Shown here: positions 9,722-17,563 of the stretch, piece by piece | Position numbering within the stretch: the stretch's first letter is position 1 | How the letters are laid out: each line of letters begins with the position of its first letter | Position numbers and translations under genes: made by a program | NCBI GenBank assembly: GCA_027494115.1 | Contig: JAOSJL010000001.1 | Coordinates: 1,017,926-1,081,925, forward strand | Length of the DNA stretch: 64,000 nucleotides | Source of the DNA: Acidimicrobiia bacterium | GTDB taxonomy: Bacteria; Actinomycetota; Acidimicrobiia; IMCC26256; JAOSJL01 | Reading direction: 5' to 3' | Notes under the pieces: model-generated | What the model was told of the DNA's origin: nothing | Databases searched by the model: none | What the model saw: the letters and a program-made list of their open reading frames with translations, nothing else

Positions 9722-11390
9722 TCACGCGGGCTGGAGCGCAGCGTTGTGGTAGCGGTCGCGACACAACGACCGCTGCAACTTGCCCGACGACGTCTTGGGC
9801 AGCGATCCCGGCGACACCATCACCACTTCTTCGGGTGGGATCCCCACCGAGTCCGTGACACGCGCCGCGACGTCCTCCGCGATCGTGCGGACGTCTTCGG
9901 CCTTCGTTTCGGCTACGACGACGAGGGCCTCACGCCCGCGCCGCCCGTCTGTGCCGAAGGCGATGACGTTCCCTGCCCGCACGCCTTCGACGGCTTCCAC
10001 CGCACGTTCGATGTCCTCGGGATATACGTTGCGGCCCCCCACGATGATCACGTCCTTGATGCGGCCGCACGCGACGAGTTCACCGTCGACCATGTAGGCG
10101 AGATCACCGGTTCGAAGCCACCCGTCGTGAAAGGTCTCAGCTGTGACCTCGGGTCGTCGGTAATAGCCCGTCGTGACTGACGTGCCGCGCACTTCGAGTT
10201 CGCCGACTTCGCGCTCGCCCATCGCATTGCCCGTGTCGGGATCGGCGATGCGAATCTCCAGGCCCTCGAGCGGCGTGCCGAGTCGGGGAAGACGTCGGGT
10301 GTTCGTTGTTCCGTCGGCTGCGGGAGCCGCATAGTGGTCCGTCTCGAGAACGCGGCGATCGATCTCGTCAACCGTCATTCCGCCGCCGAGGCGCGGGAAC
10401 GTGACAGCCAACGCCGCTTCGGCCATTCCGAACGCACAGAAGGCCGAACCGGCTGACAGCTTGTGCGGTGCGCCGGCCTGGAGGAAACGCTCCACGGCGT
10501 CGGGATCGATCGGTTCGGCGCCGTTCAGCGCGAGACGCCACGACGAGAGGTCGAGACCGTCGAGTCGACGGAGCGCTCGGGCGGCCAGTGCGTAGGCGAA
10601 GTTCGGACCGGCGGTGAACGTGCCGCGGTAGTCGGACATCCAGCGCATCCAGTCGGCCGGGGCCGCCAAAGAAGTCCTGCGGGGCCGCGAGCACGAGGTC
10701 GATACCCGTGCTCATCGGGACCCCGAGAGCTCCGATCAGGCCCATGTCGTGGTACAGCGGTAGCCACGACACGGTGCGGTCGGTATCGAGATCCACCTCG
10801 ACAGCCCGGGCGATCGCACGCTGGTTGGCCGTAACGCAGCGGTGCGGGAGCATGACTCCCTTCGGATCCGCCGTGGAGCCGCTCGTGAACTGGAGGATGG
10901 CCAGATCCTCGGGGTTGGTCGGAGGCCGCTCGTACGCGCCGGGCCCCACCTGCCCGGCCTCGCGAGCGAGATCGTTGAGCAGCACGACCGGGGGATCGCC
11001 CTCCTTCGGCTCCAGGAACTCCGCGAGGGCCGGATCGGCGACGACGCAGTCGGAATCCGCATTGCGCACACGTACGCGGGTCTGGGCCACGAACTCCTCG
11101 ACCGATCCGAGACGCATGGGAAGGGGAAGGATGATGGCCGTCGCACCCGCGACCCATACCGCCTCGATCGCCGTCACGAATTCACGGGTTGTCGTCCCGA
11201 GTAGTGACACGTGGCTGCCCGGGCCGATGCCTCGCGCCGAGAGGACGGCTGCCATGGCGCGGGCGTCGTTCAGAAGTTCTTCCCAGGAAACCCGTTCACG
11301 ACCGGATGGATCGGTGGTGGCACTTCCCACGAACGTGACACCACGCTCGGGTCCGGCGGCGCGCTCCAACACGGGGATCAGATGGTCCAT
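9722..11390 (-). CDS. Fatty-acyl-AMP ligase / acyl-CoA synthetase (frameshift)
   Basis: This AMP-forming ligase adenylates a fatty acid. It has the P-loop LQFTSGSTADPKGVM, WLPLYHDMGLIG, the adenine-binding region with SAFCAFGMAEA, the hinge WLRTGDLAYMVDGELVACGR, and the C-terminal Lys in LPKTSSGKLQR. The YHDMGLIG segment and the long insertion are typical of fatty-acyl-AMP ligases rather than plain acyl-CoA synthetases, so transfer to a carrier protein rather than CoA is likely. The frame breaks between 10657 and 10668; rejoined length is about 555 residues. It ends a minus-strand run with the FrhB-like gene and a pseudo-receiver gene. Confidence 0.85.
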
Positions 11391-11421
11391 GCCCCCTTCG
11401 ACCGAGCCGCGGACGTGAGGG

Positions 11422-11730
11422 TTACGTGCGGTCTCCGAAGATCACCGCAGAGGGGTCGCGCAGCAATCGAGATCGGGGCAGCGCGAGGTCGGCGCCGGCA
11501 CTCAACGCCTCGTCGAGTGCCCGGTCGTCCACGTGGGAGCCGAAGGCTACCAACCGGGCGGTAGGGACGATGCGGCGGATATCCGCGATGTCGTCAGCGT
11601 GACTCGCCAGATCGACGACCACGACCTCCGAGTCGAGACAATCCTCGACACAATTCACGAAGCGCAGTCCCTCGACTCCCCCCAAGCGCGAACGATCCAT
11701 CAGGTCGTCAACGAGAGCGCAGACGTCCAT
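11422..11730 (-). CDS. Small pseudo-receiver-like protein
   Basis: A 102-residue protein without a recognised family. The segment from VVVVDLASHADDIADIRRIVPTA to ALDEALSAGADLAL follows the beta-alpha pattern of a response-regulator receiver: an Asp after a hydrophobic strand, then a GAD motif where receivers carry one. The acidic pair near the N-terminus and the conserved Lys are not evident, so phosphorylation is doubtful. It lies 35 nt after the FrhB-like gene and 31 nt before the acyl-AMP ligase gene on the same strand, so the three are probably co-transcribed. Confidence 0.6.
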   Translation of the reverse strand: MDVCALVDDLMDRSRLGGVEGLRFVNCVEDCLDSEVVVVDLASHADDIADIRRIVPTARLVAFGSHVDDRALDEALSAGADLALPRSRLLRDPSAVIFGDRT

Positions 11731-11765
11731 CGAACGATTCGTTTCGCGCGACCTGCGCCGCGCGT

Positions 11766-12893
11766 TCAGGATCCCGTGACGGGAATGAGCGCGGGCGCCG
11801 CAACGGCCGTGTCGGGCCAGCGCTTCCGCTGCTTCGTCGCCAGCCTGCGCATCAGTTCGATCGCGCCGGGGTCGTCGTCGCCGGGACGCGTCTCGATCCA
11901 GTCGTCGGTCTCCAGCTTCTCCACCAGCTCACGCCCGGTGTCGGTGCGTACGATCGTGAGGGTCCAATCGTCGAAAGCACCGATCCCACCGGTCGAGATG
12001 TCGGCGTGTTCGGCGGCGAAGTCGGGGCACATCGTGCAGCCCTCGCGGGTGAAGGGGTGACACTCCTTCAAGGGGACCTCTACATAGCGGTCGTCGTGCG
12101 TCCAGATCTGGAGCCGACCCTTGATGTTCACCTTCTTGATGACGTTGCGGGGAAGGTCGTACTTCGCTTCGAGGAGTTCCTCGAAGATCGAGTCGTCGAA
12201 CGTCTTGCTGCACAGCAGCCCGATGTTCAGCGACAGTCGGCGCCCGGCCTTACCGGCCTTGCGCTCACGCATCGCAGGTGGCACCGACGACTGGCAACTC
12301 ATGCCGACGAGCGCGATCCGCTGGTCCTCCTTGTCGAGGTCCATGTAGGCGAGCGTGTTCGCCGAGTAGGTATAGCGGCTACCGGCGGAGCGCATCACGT
12401 CGTCACGCGTACGTGCGATTCCGGGGATCGCCTTCCACGTGGATCCGTCACCCTCCAGGTAGCTCACCAGTGCAGCGTCGATCACGTCGTTCTCGAGTGC
12501 GTACACGAGCAGCGCCGACACGAGCCCACCGTCCTGGCCGACCTCGTGGAGTGCGGGATCGGACGCGCGTGCCAGCAGGATGTCCTTCGAGATCCCGGCC
12601 ACCTCGTCGGGTGTGCGGGTGCGGCCGAACATCGACTCGTCGATGGCGGGCTCCCAGTCACGAAAGCGGGGGCACGCACGTGTGCACATCGTGCACGCCT
12701 TGTCGCCATGGGAGCAGTCGCCGGGACCGCCGTAGTCCGATTCCGTCTGGAACGGCTTGTAGACACCGTCGGCGTCCTCGTAGCCGAGAACGTCGTGCGG
12801 GCACGCGATGACGCACCCTGCACAGCCGGTGCAGAGCCCCGAGGTGACGACCTCGTCGTAGAGATGCTTCCAGGAGAGCTTCCAGGGGGCCAT
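11766..12893 (-). CDS. FrhB-like F420 hydrogenase/dehydrogenase beta-subunit family protein
   Basis: A 375-residue iron-sulfur flavoprotein of the coenzyme F420 hydrogenase/dehydrogenase beta-subunit family. The N-terminus has a ferredoxin-type motif CTGCAGCVIACP and a second cluster region CTMCTRACPRF. The central part contains ARASDPALHEVGQDGGLVSALL and LVGMSCQSSVP, typical of FrhB and its relatives, and later CTMCPDFAAEHADIS. The family transfers electrons between F420, flavin and Fe-S centres; the partner here is unknown. GAGGAG lies 4 nt before the ATG. It heads the minus-strand set with the pseudo-receiver and the acyl-AMP ligase. Confidence 0.85.
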   Translation of the reverse strand: MAPWKLSWKHLYDEVVTSGLCTGCAGCVIACPHDVLGYEDADGVYKPFQTESDYGGPGDCSHGDKACTMCTRACPRFRDWEPAIDESMFGRTRTPDEVAGISKDILLARASDPALHEVGQDGGLVSALLVYALENDVIDAALVSYLEGDGSTWKAIPGIARTRDDVMRSAGSRYTYSANTLAYMDLDKEDQRIALVGMSCQSSVPPAMRERKAGKAGRRLSLNIGLLCSKTFDDSIFEELLEAKYDLPRNVIKKVNIKGRLQIWTHDDRYVEVPLKECHPFTREGCTMCPDFAAEHADISTGGIGAFDDWTLTIVRTDTGRELVEKLETDDWIETRPGDDDPGAIELMRRLATKQRKRWPDTAVAAPALIPVTGS

Positions 12894-12950
12894 CGGGCTC
12901 CTCGGCGCGGGAAAGGTTCGAACCGGTCACGAGTCTGCCACTTCGGGTGT

Positions 12951-13336
12951 GTGATGTTCCCTCCGGAGAAGCGCGCTGTATCCGGGACCCGTGTGCGACC
13001 CCGACGGCGTCAACGACGCGCCGGCGCTGGCCCAGGCCGATCTGGTTATCGCGATCGGTACCGGCACCGACGTGGTCATCGAAGCGAGCGATCTCACGCT
13101 CGTGTCCGACGACCTACGCGCGGCGGCCGACGCCGTGGCGCTCAGTCGCCGCACTCTGGCCACGATCAAGGGAAACCTCTTCTGGGCGTTCGCCTACAAC
13201 GGCGCTGCCGTGCTCTCGCGGCGTTCGGGTTGCTGAACCCGATCATCGCCGCGGGCGCCATGGCTTCTTGAGCGTCTTCGTGGTCAGCAACTCGCTGCGA
13301 TTGCGCCGTTTCTCGGGAGCGTGGCGACGTCGGTAG
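12951..13336 (+). pseudogene. C-terminal remnant of a CopA-like P-type ATPase
   Basis: This short stretch encodes only the last part of a heavy-metal P1B-type ATPase. [10 protein letters not shown] is readable first, then [23 protein letters not shown] and [12 protein letters not shown] (the hinge motif is normally [10 protein letters not shown]). After that come [23 protein letters not shown] and SVFVVSNSLRLRRF. Pieces lie in three frames; shifts near 12985, 13215 and 13273 break them, and the sequence before the hinge is shortened internally. The other roughly 600 residues of the enzyme are absent, replaced by the FrhB-like gene on the other strand. Even if the single-base shifts are assembly errors, the 5' truncation is not explained by them. 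Confidence 0.75.
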
Positions 13337-13364
13337 GCTTCGCCGTTCCCCGACGAGGAACCCC

Positions 13365-14229
13365 GTGGCGAAGATCAGCGATCTCCTCCGGCAGGGCGTC
13401 AGCTACTCGTTCGAGTTCTTCCCGCCCAAGACCGACAAGGCACAGGCCGCACTCGAGCGCGCCATCTCGGAACTCGAACCTCTCGCGCCCACGTTCGTGT
13501 CCGTCACCTACGGCGCCGGAGGCGGGACCCGCGAACGCACAAAGGAGATCGTCACCGGAATCCTCACGGACACGTCGCTGACGCCGATGGCACACCTGAC
13601 CTGTGCGGCGCACACGGTGGACGAGTTGCGCTCCATCCTCGAGCAGTACAGCGCCGCGGGAGTCGAGAACATCCTCGCTCTGCACGGCGACCCACCCGCC
13701 GATCTGGATCTCCCGGCCGGCGACCTGGACTACGCGGTGCAGCTCGTCGAGCTCGTGCGTGAGGTCGGCGACTTCTCGGTGGGTGTCGCTGTCCACCCGG
13801 AGGGCCACCCGCTCTCCACCGACACCGACGACGACCGGGCACATCAGGCGGCGAAGTTGGCGGCGGCCGACTTCGGGATCACACAGTTCGGCTTCTTCGC
13901 CGCCGACTACTTCCGCTTCCGGGACGAGATGGAGCGTCGAGGTGTGGAGACACCGATCATCCCCGGGATCATGCCGCCCACGAACCTCACCGCTATTCCC
14001 CGGATGTCGGAGATGAACGGTGTCGTCTTTCCCGAGGATCTCGCGGCGCGTTTGCAGGCGGTTGTCGATGATCCCGAAGGATTGCAGGCGGTCGGGGTGG
14101 AACACGCCACCGAGCTCTGTTCGGAGCTCCTCGACGGCGGGGGTGCCGGGACTGCACTTCTACACGCTCAATCGCTCCGGTACGACACGCGCGATCTACG
14201 ACAACCTCGGGCTTCCCACCCACCCCTGA
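13365..14229 (+). CDS. metF: Methylenetetrahydrofolate reductase (frameshift at C-terminus)
   Basis: MetF reduces 5,10-methylene-THF to 5-methyl-THF for methionine synthesis. It is a single-domain TIM barrel of about 287 residues with SFEFFPPKTDKA (catalytic Glu), FVSVTYGAGGGTRERT, HLTCAAHTVDEL and NILALHGDPP. The last 30 codons are in another frame: one G fewer in GGGGG 14139-14143 restores GLHFYTLNRSGTTRAIYDNL, the expected C-terminus. GTG 13365 follows a GAGGA ribosome site. It is immediately followed by the triple repeat and tRNA-Ser. Confidence 0.93.
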
Positions 14230-14256
14230 TCGCTCTATAGGGTCCCGTGTCCTCCC

Positions 14257-14513
14257 GCTCTTGGCGCCTGCGGCGCCGGGCCGCTCGGGCCACGCCTCGG
14301 GCGGCGCAGGATACCTGCGCCGCTTATCCTCGGCTCTCTACTCCGCTCTTGGCGCCTGCGGCGCCGGGCCGCTCGGGCCACGCCTCGGGCGGCGCAGGAT
14401 ACCTGCGCCGCTTATCCTCGGCTCTCTACTCCGCTCTTGGCGCCTGCGGCGCCGGGCCGCTCGGGCCACGCCTCGGGCGGCGCAGGATACCTGCGCCGCT
14501 TATCCTCGGCTCT
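14257..14513 (+). repeat. Triple 88-bp tandem repeat abutting tRNA-Ser
   Basis: Three copies begin at 14257, 14345 and 14433, spaced exactly 88 bp; the third is cut short at 14513 by the tRNA. Each copy holds the palindromes GGCGCC-TGC-GGCGCC and GGCGCAGG-ATA-CCTGCGCC, then TTATCCTCGG. In the last copy TATCCT (14501-14506) lies 7 nt before the mature tRNA 5' end, as a -10 element would. A related single copy lies at 41444-41520. It encodes no plausible protein. Confidence 0.9.
14501..14506 (+). promoter_or_regulatory. Candidate -10 element of tRNA-Ser(CGA)
   Basis: TATCCT ends 7 nt before tRNA position 1, matching the TANNNT spacing of the leaderless genes in this window. The same hexamer recurs in the two upstream repeat copies (14325-14330, 14413-14418). 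No -35 is evident. Confidence 0.4.
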
Positions 14514-14600
14514 GGAGGGTTGCCAGAGCGGACGAATGGGGCGGCCTCGAAAGCCGTTGTGGCCTCCGGGTCACCGTGGGTTCGAATCCCACACCCTCCG
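14514..14600 (+). tRNA. tRNA-Ser(CGA)
   Basis: The acceptor stem pairs GGAGGGT with ACCCTCC (14593-14599), with discriminator G at 14600. The anticodon loop CTCGAAA gives anticodon CGA, reading UCG. A long variable arm is present, as in serine tRNAs, and the T-loop reads GGTTCGAATCC. CCA is not encoded. Confidence 0.95.
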
Positions 14601-14639
14601 CTCGATCTCAGGAGTTCCGGCGGTGGCGTCGATCGTCGT

Positions 14640-15230
14640 TTACTGCATTGCCTCGGGAGGAACTCTCCACTGTGCGATGTGGTCGGTTCCACCCTGCGTC
14701 GAGAGGACCCGCGCCTGGAGCAGCACCTCGGTGCAGTCGCCGGGCACATCGACGAAATAGGCGCCGCTCAGGGACTCTCCCGCCGTGACGGTTTCCAGCG
14801 ATGCGATCTCACTCGACTCGAGGGCGATGGCGGACCGACCGTCGTCTGCACACACGGTGTAGACGTCGGGTCCGGCGAGGTCGACGTCCGTCGAGTTCTC
14901 GACGGTGGCGACGACGTCGATCGTGGTGGATGAGCCGCTCTCTGGATTCAGTTCCTCGGTTCCCGGAGCAATCGATTCGACCGTGATCAGAACGCCGCCG
15001 GCGTCGGCCGTCTGCCCGATGGAGACATCGGTCCCGTGCGCGTAGTCGTCGGTGTCGGACAGCACGACCTGCGGAACCTCGACGACGTCCCCGGTCGGTT
15101 CGGAACCTCCCGAAGTGGACGGCACCGCGGTTGTCGTCGTGGCATCGGACCCGCTGTCATCCGATGAACAACCGGCAAGCGCAACAACGAGTACCGCCCC
15201 ACCCACGACAAGGCAATTCGACATCCGCAT
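14640..15230 (-). CDS. Lipoprotein, DUF4352-like
   Basis: A 196-residue exported protein with a lipoprotein signal (VVALAGC lipobox at about residues 15-21), a Ser/Thr-rich linker, and a beta-rich domain. The domain contains GVLITVESIAPG, IDVVATVENSTDVDLA and YFVDVPGDCTEVLL, the pattern of the DUF4352 / Telomeric repeat-binding-factor-2-like immunoprotective fold. Such proteins are surface lipoproteins of unknown role. TAGTTT (AAACTA at 15237-15242) 6 nt upstream selects the first ATG and suggests a leaderless mRNA. Confidence 0.72.
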   Translation of the reverse strand: MRMSNCLVVGGAVLVVALAGCSSDDSGSDATTTTAVPSTSGGSEPTGDVVEVPQVVLSDTDDYAHGTDVSIGQTADAGGVLITVESIAPGTEELNPESGSSTTIDVVATVENSTDVDLAGPDVYTVCADDGRSAIALESSEIASLETVTAGESLSGAYFVDVPGDCTEVLLQARVLSTQGGTDHIAQWRVPPEAMQ

Positions 15231-15265
15231 CGCCAGAAACTACCCGGTGCTCCGGCGGCCCCGGT

Positions 15266-16552
15266 TCACCCGGTGAAGGTCGGGGTCCCCGGCGTCGGTG
15301 TCGCCGGCTGTGCGGCGCCCACCACGGGCGGCTCTCCTTCTTCGCCGCCCGGCGGTCTGTCCGTGGGAGGCGGAGGTTCATCCGTGTCGCAGGTGGACTC
15401 ACCCAGTGGTTCATGGGCGCGGCGTGCGTCGACCCACTCGTCGATCAGCCCGCCGTCGGTGATCCCCTCGTGGCCACCTGAGGGATGCACGAACAGCGTG
15501 ACGTGCGTTCCCTGCTCGCACGCCCGGCCGACATAGCCGTTGATCGCCTTCACCGGGACAACGAGATCCTTGCCGCCTGCGAAGATCCACACCGGGATCG
15601 AGGGCCGCGTTCCCGGTGTGTTCTGGTCGATCCTCTGCTGCCAGTCGGGCAGTTCCCAGGGATTGCGGATCAAGGCCTCGTCGGCGGTGAAGTCCCAGAT
15701 GCTCCGTTCCGGTGGGTCACCCATGCAATCGGCCGTCTTCGTGAGAGCGTCGATCGCCTCCGGGGTCAGCACGTCGGCGAGAGACAGGTCGTAGGCGTGC
15801 GAGTACCCCCACGCGGCATAGCCGGCATAGCCGATCGCGCTCGGAGTGCGTGCCGATGTCTTGAGGAGTTGCAAGAGCTCCACGGCGGGTGCCGCGGCGA
15901 CGACCCCGACGACATCCAGCTCGGGTGCGTAGCTCCGTGCCTGTTCACCTGCGAAGAGAGCGGCGTGCCCGCCTTCGGAGAACCCGCGGAGGACCACTTG
16001 ATTCGCCGCGTCGACCCCTGGGAGCTGACGCGCGGCCCGGGCGATGTCGAGCATGTTCCGTCCGAGAGCTCCACCGACGAGGTAGGTGTGTTCGCCGGGA
16101 GTTCCCAGTCCCTCGTAGTCGGTTCGGGCGTCGATCGTCGCGGGGATCGACGGTCCGAATCCTCCCCAGAGCGAGGGAGCGTCGCAGTCGGTGATGCCCG
16201 TGGTCGGATGTCCGTAGCTCTCGATCGGCCACCCACCGGGCGGAGATGAGCCGTCGGGGATGCTGACGCTGCCCGAAACGGTGGTGTCGGCGCCGTCTTC
16301 ACGACGGGAGTGGTAGAGCACCTGGAAACTTCGTCCGGCTCCCGCAGGGAGTTCTTCCGTTTCCCGGTACCAGATCAGCTCACCGGGTTCGCCGAGCGGC
16401 AGCGGGTCCGGAGGCTCGTAGAAGGCGTCTCCCTCGGGCCCGATGATCGGATCCGAAGCCGTGAGGGACTGCCCGTGCAGGGGAGCCGGCACGAGGAGAC
16501 CCGCCACGAGGAAACCCGCCACGAGGACGCCGGTGACGGCCGCAGATCGCAT
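15266..16552 (-). CDS. Secreted alpha/beta-hydrolase, secretory-lipase family
   Basis: An exported hydrolase of about 428 residues. A signal peptide with the repeated VLVAGFLVAGLLVPA core is followed by a mature lipase-like domain. The nucleophile elbow is GFSEGGHAAL, the catalytic Asp probably lies in IFAGGKDLVVP, and the His in HPSGGHEGITDGG. This matches the secretory lipase (LIP) group acting on acylglycerols or esters. The C-terminus is Pro-rich. ATG 16552 (MRSAAV) is preferred because it gives a clean signal peptide; in-frame ATGs up to 16594 would add 14 residues. The DNA just upstream is unusually AT-rich for the window. Confidence 0.8.
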   Translation of the reverse strand: MRSAAVTGVLVAGFLVAGLLVPAPLHGQSLTASDPIIGPEGDAFYEPPDPLPLGEPGELIWYRETEELPAGAGRSFQVLYHSRREDGADTTVSGSVSIPDGSSPPGGWPIESYGHPTTGITDCDAPSLWGGFGPSIPATIDARTDYEGLGTPGEHTYLVGGALGRNMLDIARAARQLPGVDAANQVVLRGFSEGGHAALFAGEQARSYAPELDVVGVVAAAPAVELLQLLKTSARTPSAIGYAGYAAWGYSHAYDLSLADVLTPEAIDALTKTADCMGDPPERSIWDFTADEALIRNPWELPDWQQRIDQNTPGTRPSIPVWIFAGGKDLVVPVKAINGYVGRACEQGTHVTLFVHPSGGHEGITDGGLIDEWVDARRAHEPLGESTCDTDEPPPPTDRPPGGEEGEPPVVGAAQPATPTPGTPTFTG

Positions 16553-16655
16553 GAAATAGTGCATATAGGAGTTACAGAGCATACAGGGTCGCATACTCTA
16601 CAGACGCCCGAACCGAGAGCTTTGTTGACACGAATCTGCGAATCGTGTTGCTTTC

Positions 16656-17098
16656 TCACGCCTCCGAGCGCCTGGAGGCGAAGAAATCGCGCAGGATCGC
16701 GGCACCCGCCTCGTGCTCGACCCCGGTCACGACCTCGGTTGTGTGGTTGAGGCGCGGGTCGGCCGCCAGGTTGTAGAGGCTGCCCGCAGCTCCCGCCTTG
16801 GGATCCGCAGCGCCGTAGACGACCGTGGCGATCCGTGATGCCCACACCGCCCCCGCGCACATCGGGCACGGTTCGAGGGTGACGACGAGCACACAGTCGT
16901 CGAGTCGCCAGCGCCCGGCGGCTCCTGCCGCGTCACGGAGTGCCAGGAGCTCGGCGTGAGCCGTCGGGTCGCCTGTGAGCTCACGCTCGTTGTGCCGCCG
17001 AGCCAGCACCTCGCCGGAGTGGGGCGCGCGACGACCGCACCCACGGGAACGTCGTCGTGCTCGATGGCCTGCCGGGCCTCGTCGAGCGCGACCCGCAT
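16656..17098 (-). CDS. tadA: tRNA-specific adenosine deaminase (frameshift)
   Basis: TadA deaminates A34 to inosine in tRNA-Arg(ACG). The zinc site HAE (in PTAHAELLALRD) and PCPMCAGAVWASRI are intact, and the N-terminus MRVALDEARQAIEHDDVPVGAVV is typical. The frame shifts at about 17021-17030, beside GGGG; repaired length is 147 residues. The start lies 22 nt from the tRNA-Ser gene on the same strand. In Bacillus the order tadA-scr-dnaX-yaaK-recR is also conserved; here tadA is turned to the opposite strand. Confidence 0.9.
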
Positions 17099-17119
17099 GA
17101 GGTCGGTCCAGCTGTTCAG

Positions 17120-17204
17120 CGGAGGGAGTGGGATTTGAACCCACGGTGGGTTGCCCCACACACGCACTCCAGGCGTGCCGATTCGGCCGCTTTCGTATCC
17201 CTCC
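17120..17204 (-). tRNA. tRNA-Ser(GGA)
   Basis: Read on the minus strand, acceptor arms GGAGGGA and TCCCTCC pair, with discriminator G. The anticodon stem-loop CACGC-CTGGAGT-GCGTG gives anticodon GGA for UCC/UCU. A long variable arm and the T-loop GGTTCAAATCC are present. Upstream, at 17212-17225 (read in reverse), is CCGCTTATCCTCGG, the same sequence that ends each 88-bp repeat before the other tRNA-Ser. Confidence 0.95.
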
Positions 17205-17271
17205 CGGAGAACCGAGGATAAGCGGTGGCACCCGAGTCGAGGAAAAGGAACCACTACGATGGCGGCGCGGA

Positions 17272-17497
17272 CCGTGCTAGGTGGGGAGCTCGTGGTTCCC
17301 TGTACCCCGAATCCACGTCACGGGGGCTGAACTCCCACCCGAGGGTCGGACCGCCGTGGACTTCGCGTCCCGACCGAGGTGTCGAGGGCCGGGTCCTGCG
17401 CAACGGGACACCGTGAATCGAGTCAGGTCCGGAAGGAAGCAGCTCTCAGCGGCTCAGCCCGTGTGCCGCAGGGTTGCCTGGTCTGAGCCCCGGACGG
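17272..17497 (+). ncRNA. ffs: Signal recognition particle RNA (long form)
   Basis: The apical domain IV sequence GTCAGGTCCGGAAGGAAGC (from 17422) is diagnostic for SRP RNA and binds Ffh. The 5' part CCGTGCTAGGTGGGGAGC and the later GAACTCCCACCC match the large bacterial SRP RNA class. The ends CCGT and ACGG pair, giving about 226 nt, much longer than the small 4.5S type, so an Alu-like domain is probably included. It directly precedes dnaX, as in many bacteria. TACGAT at 17255-17260 is a possible -10. End positions are estimates. Confidence 0.88.
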
Positions 17498-17563
17498 GAT
17501 CACGCGTTCCGCGGCGCCGGGTCGACGGTGGGTGCACGGTTCGTATCACGGTACAGTCGGCAC

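Noticed and set aside
12006-13271. A 421-codon open frame on the plus strand
   Set aside because: It is antisense to the FrhB-like gene, has no family motifs, and its composition is that of a GC-rich shadow frame.
14257-14513. CRISPR array
   Set aside because: The units are identical along their whole 88 bp with no variable spacers, and there are no cas genes.
14514-17204. Genomic island inserted at a tRNA-Ser gene
   Set aside because: No integrase, no duplicated tRNA end, and the genes between have ordinary composition.
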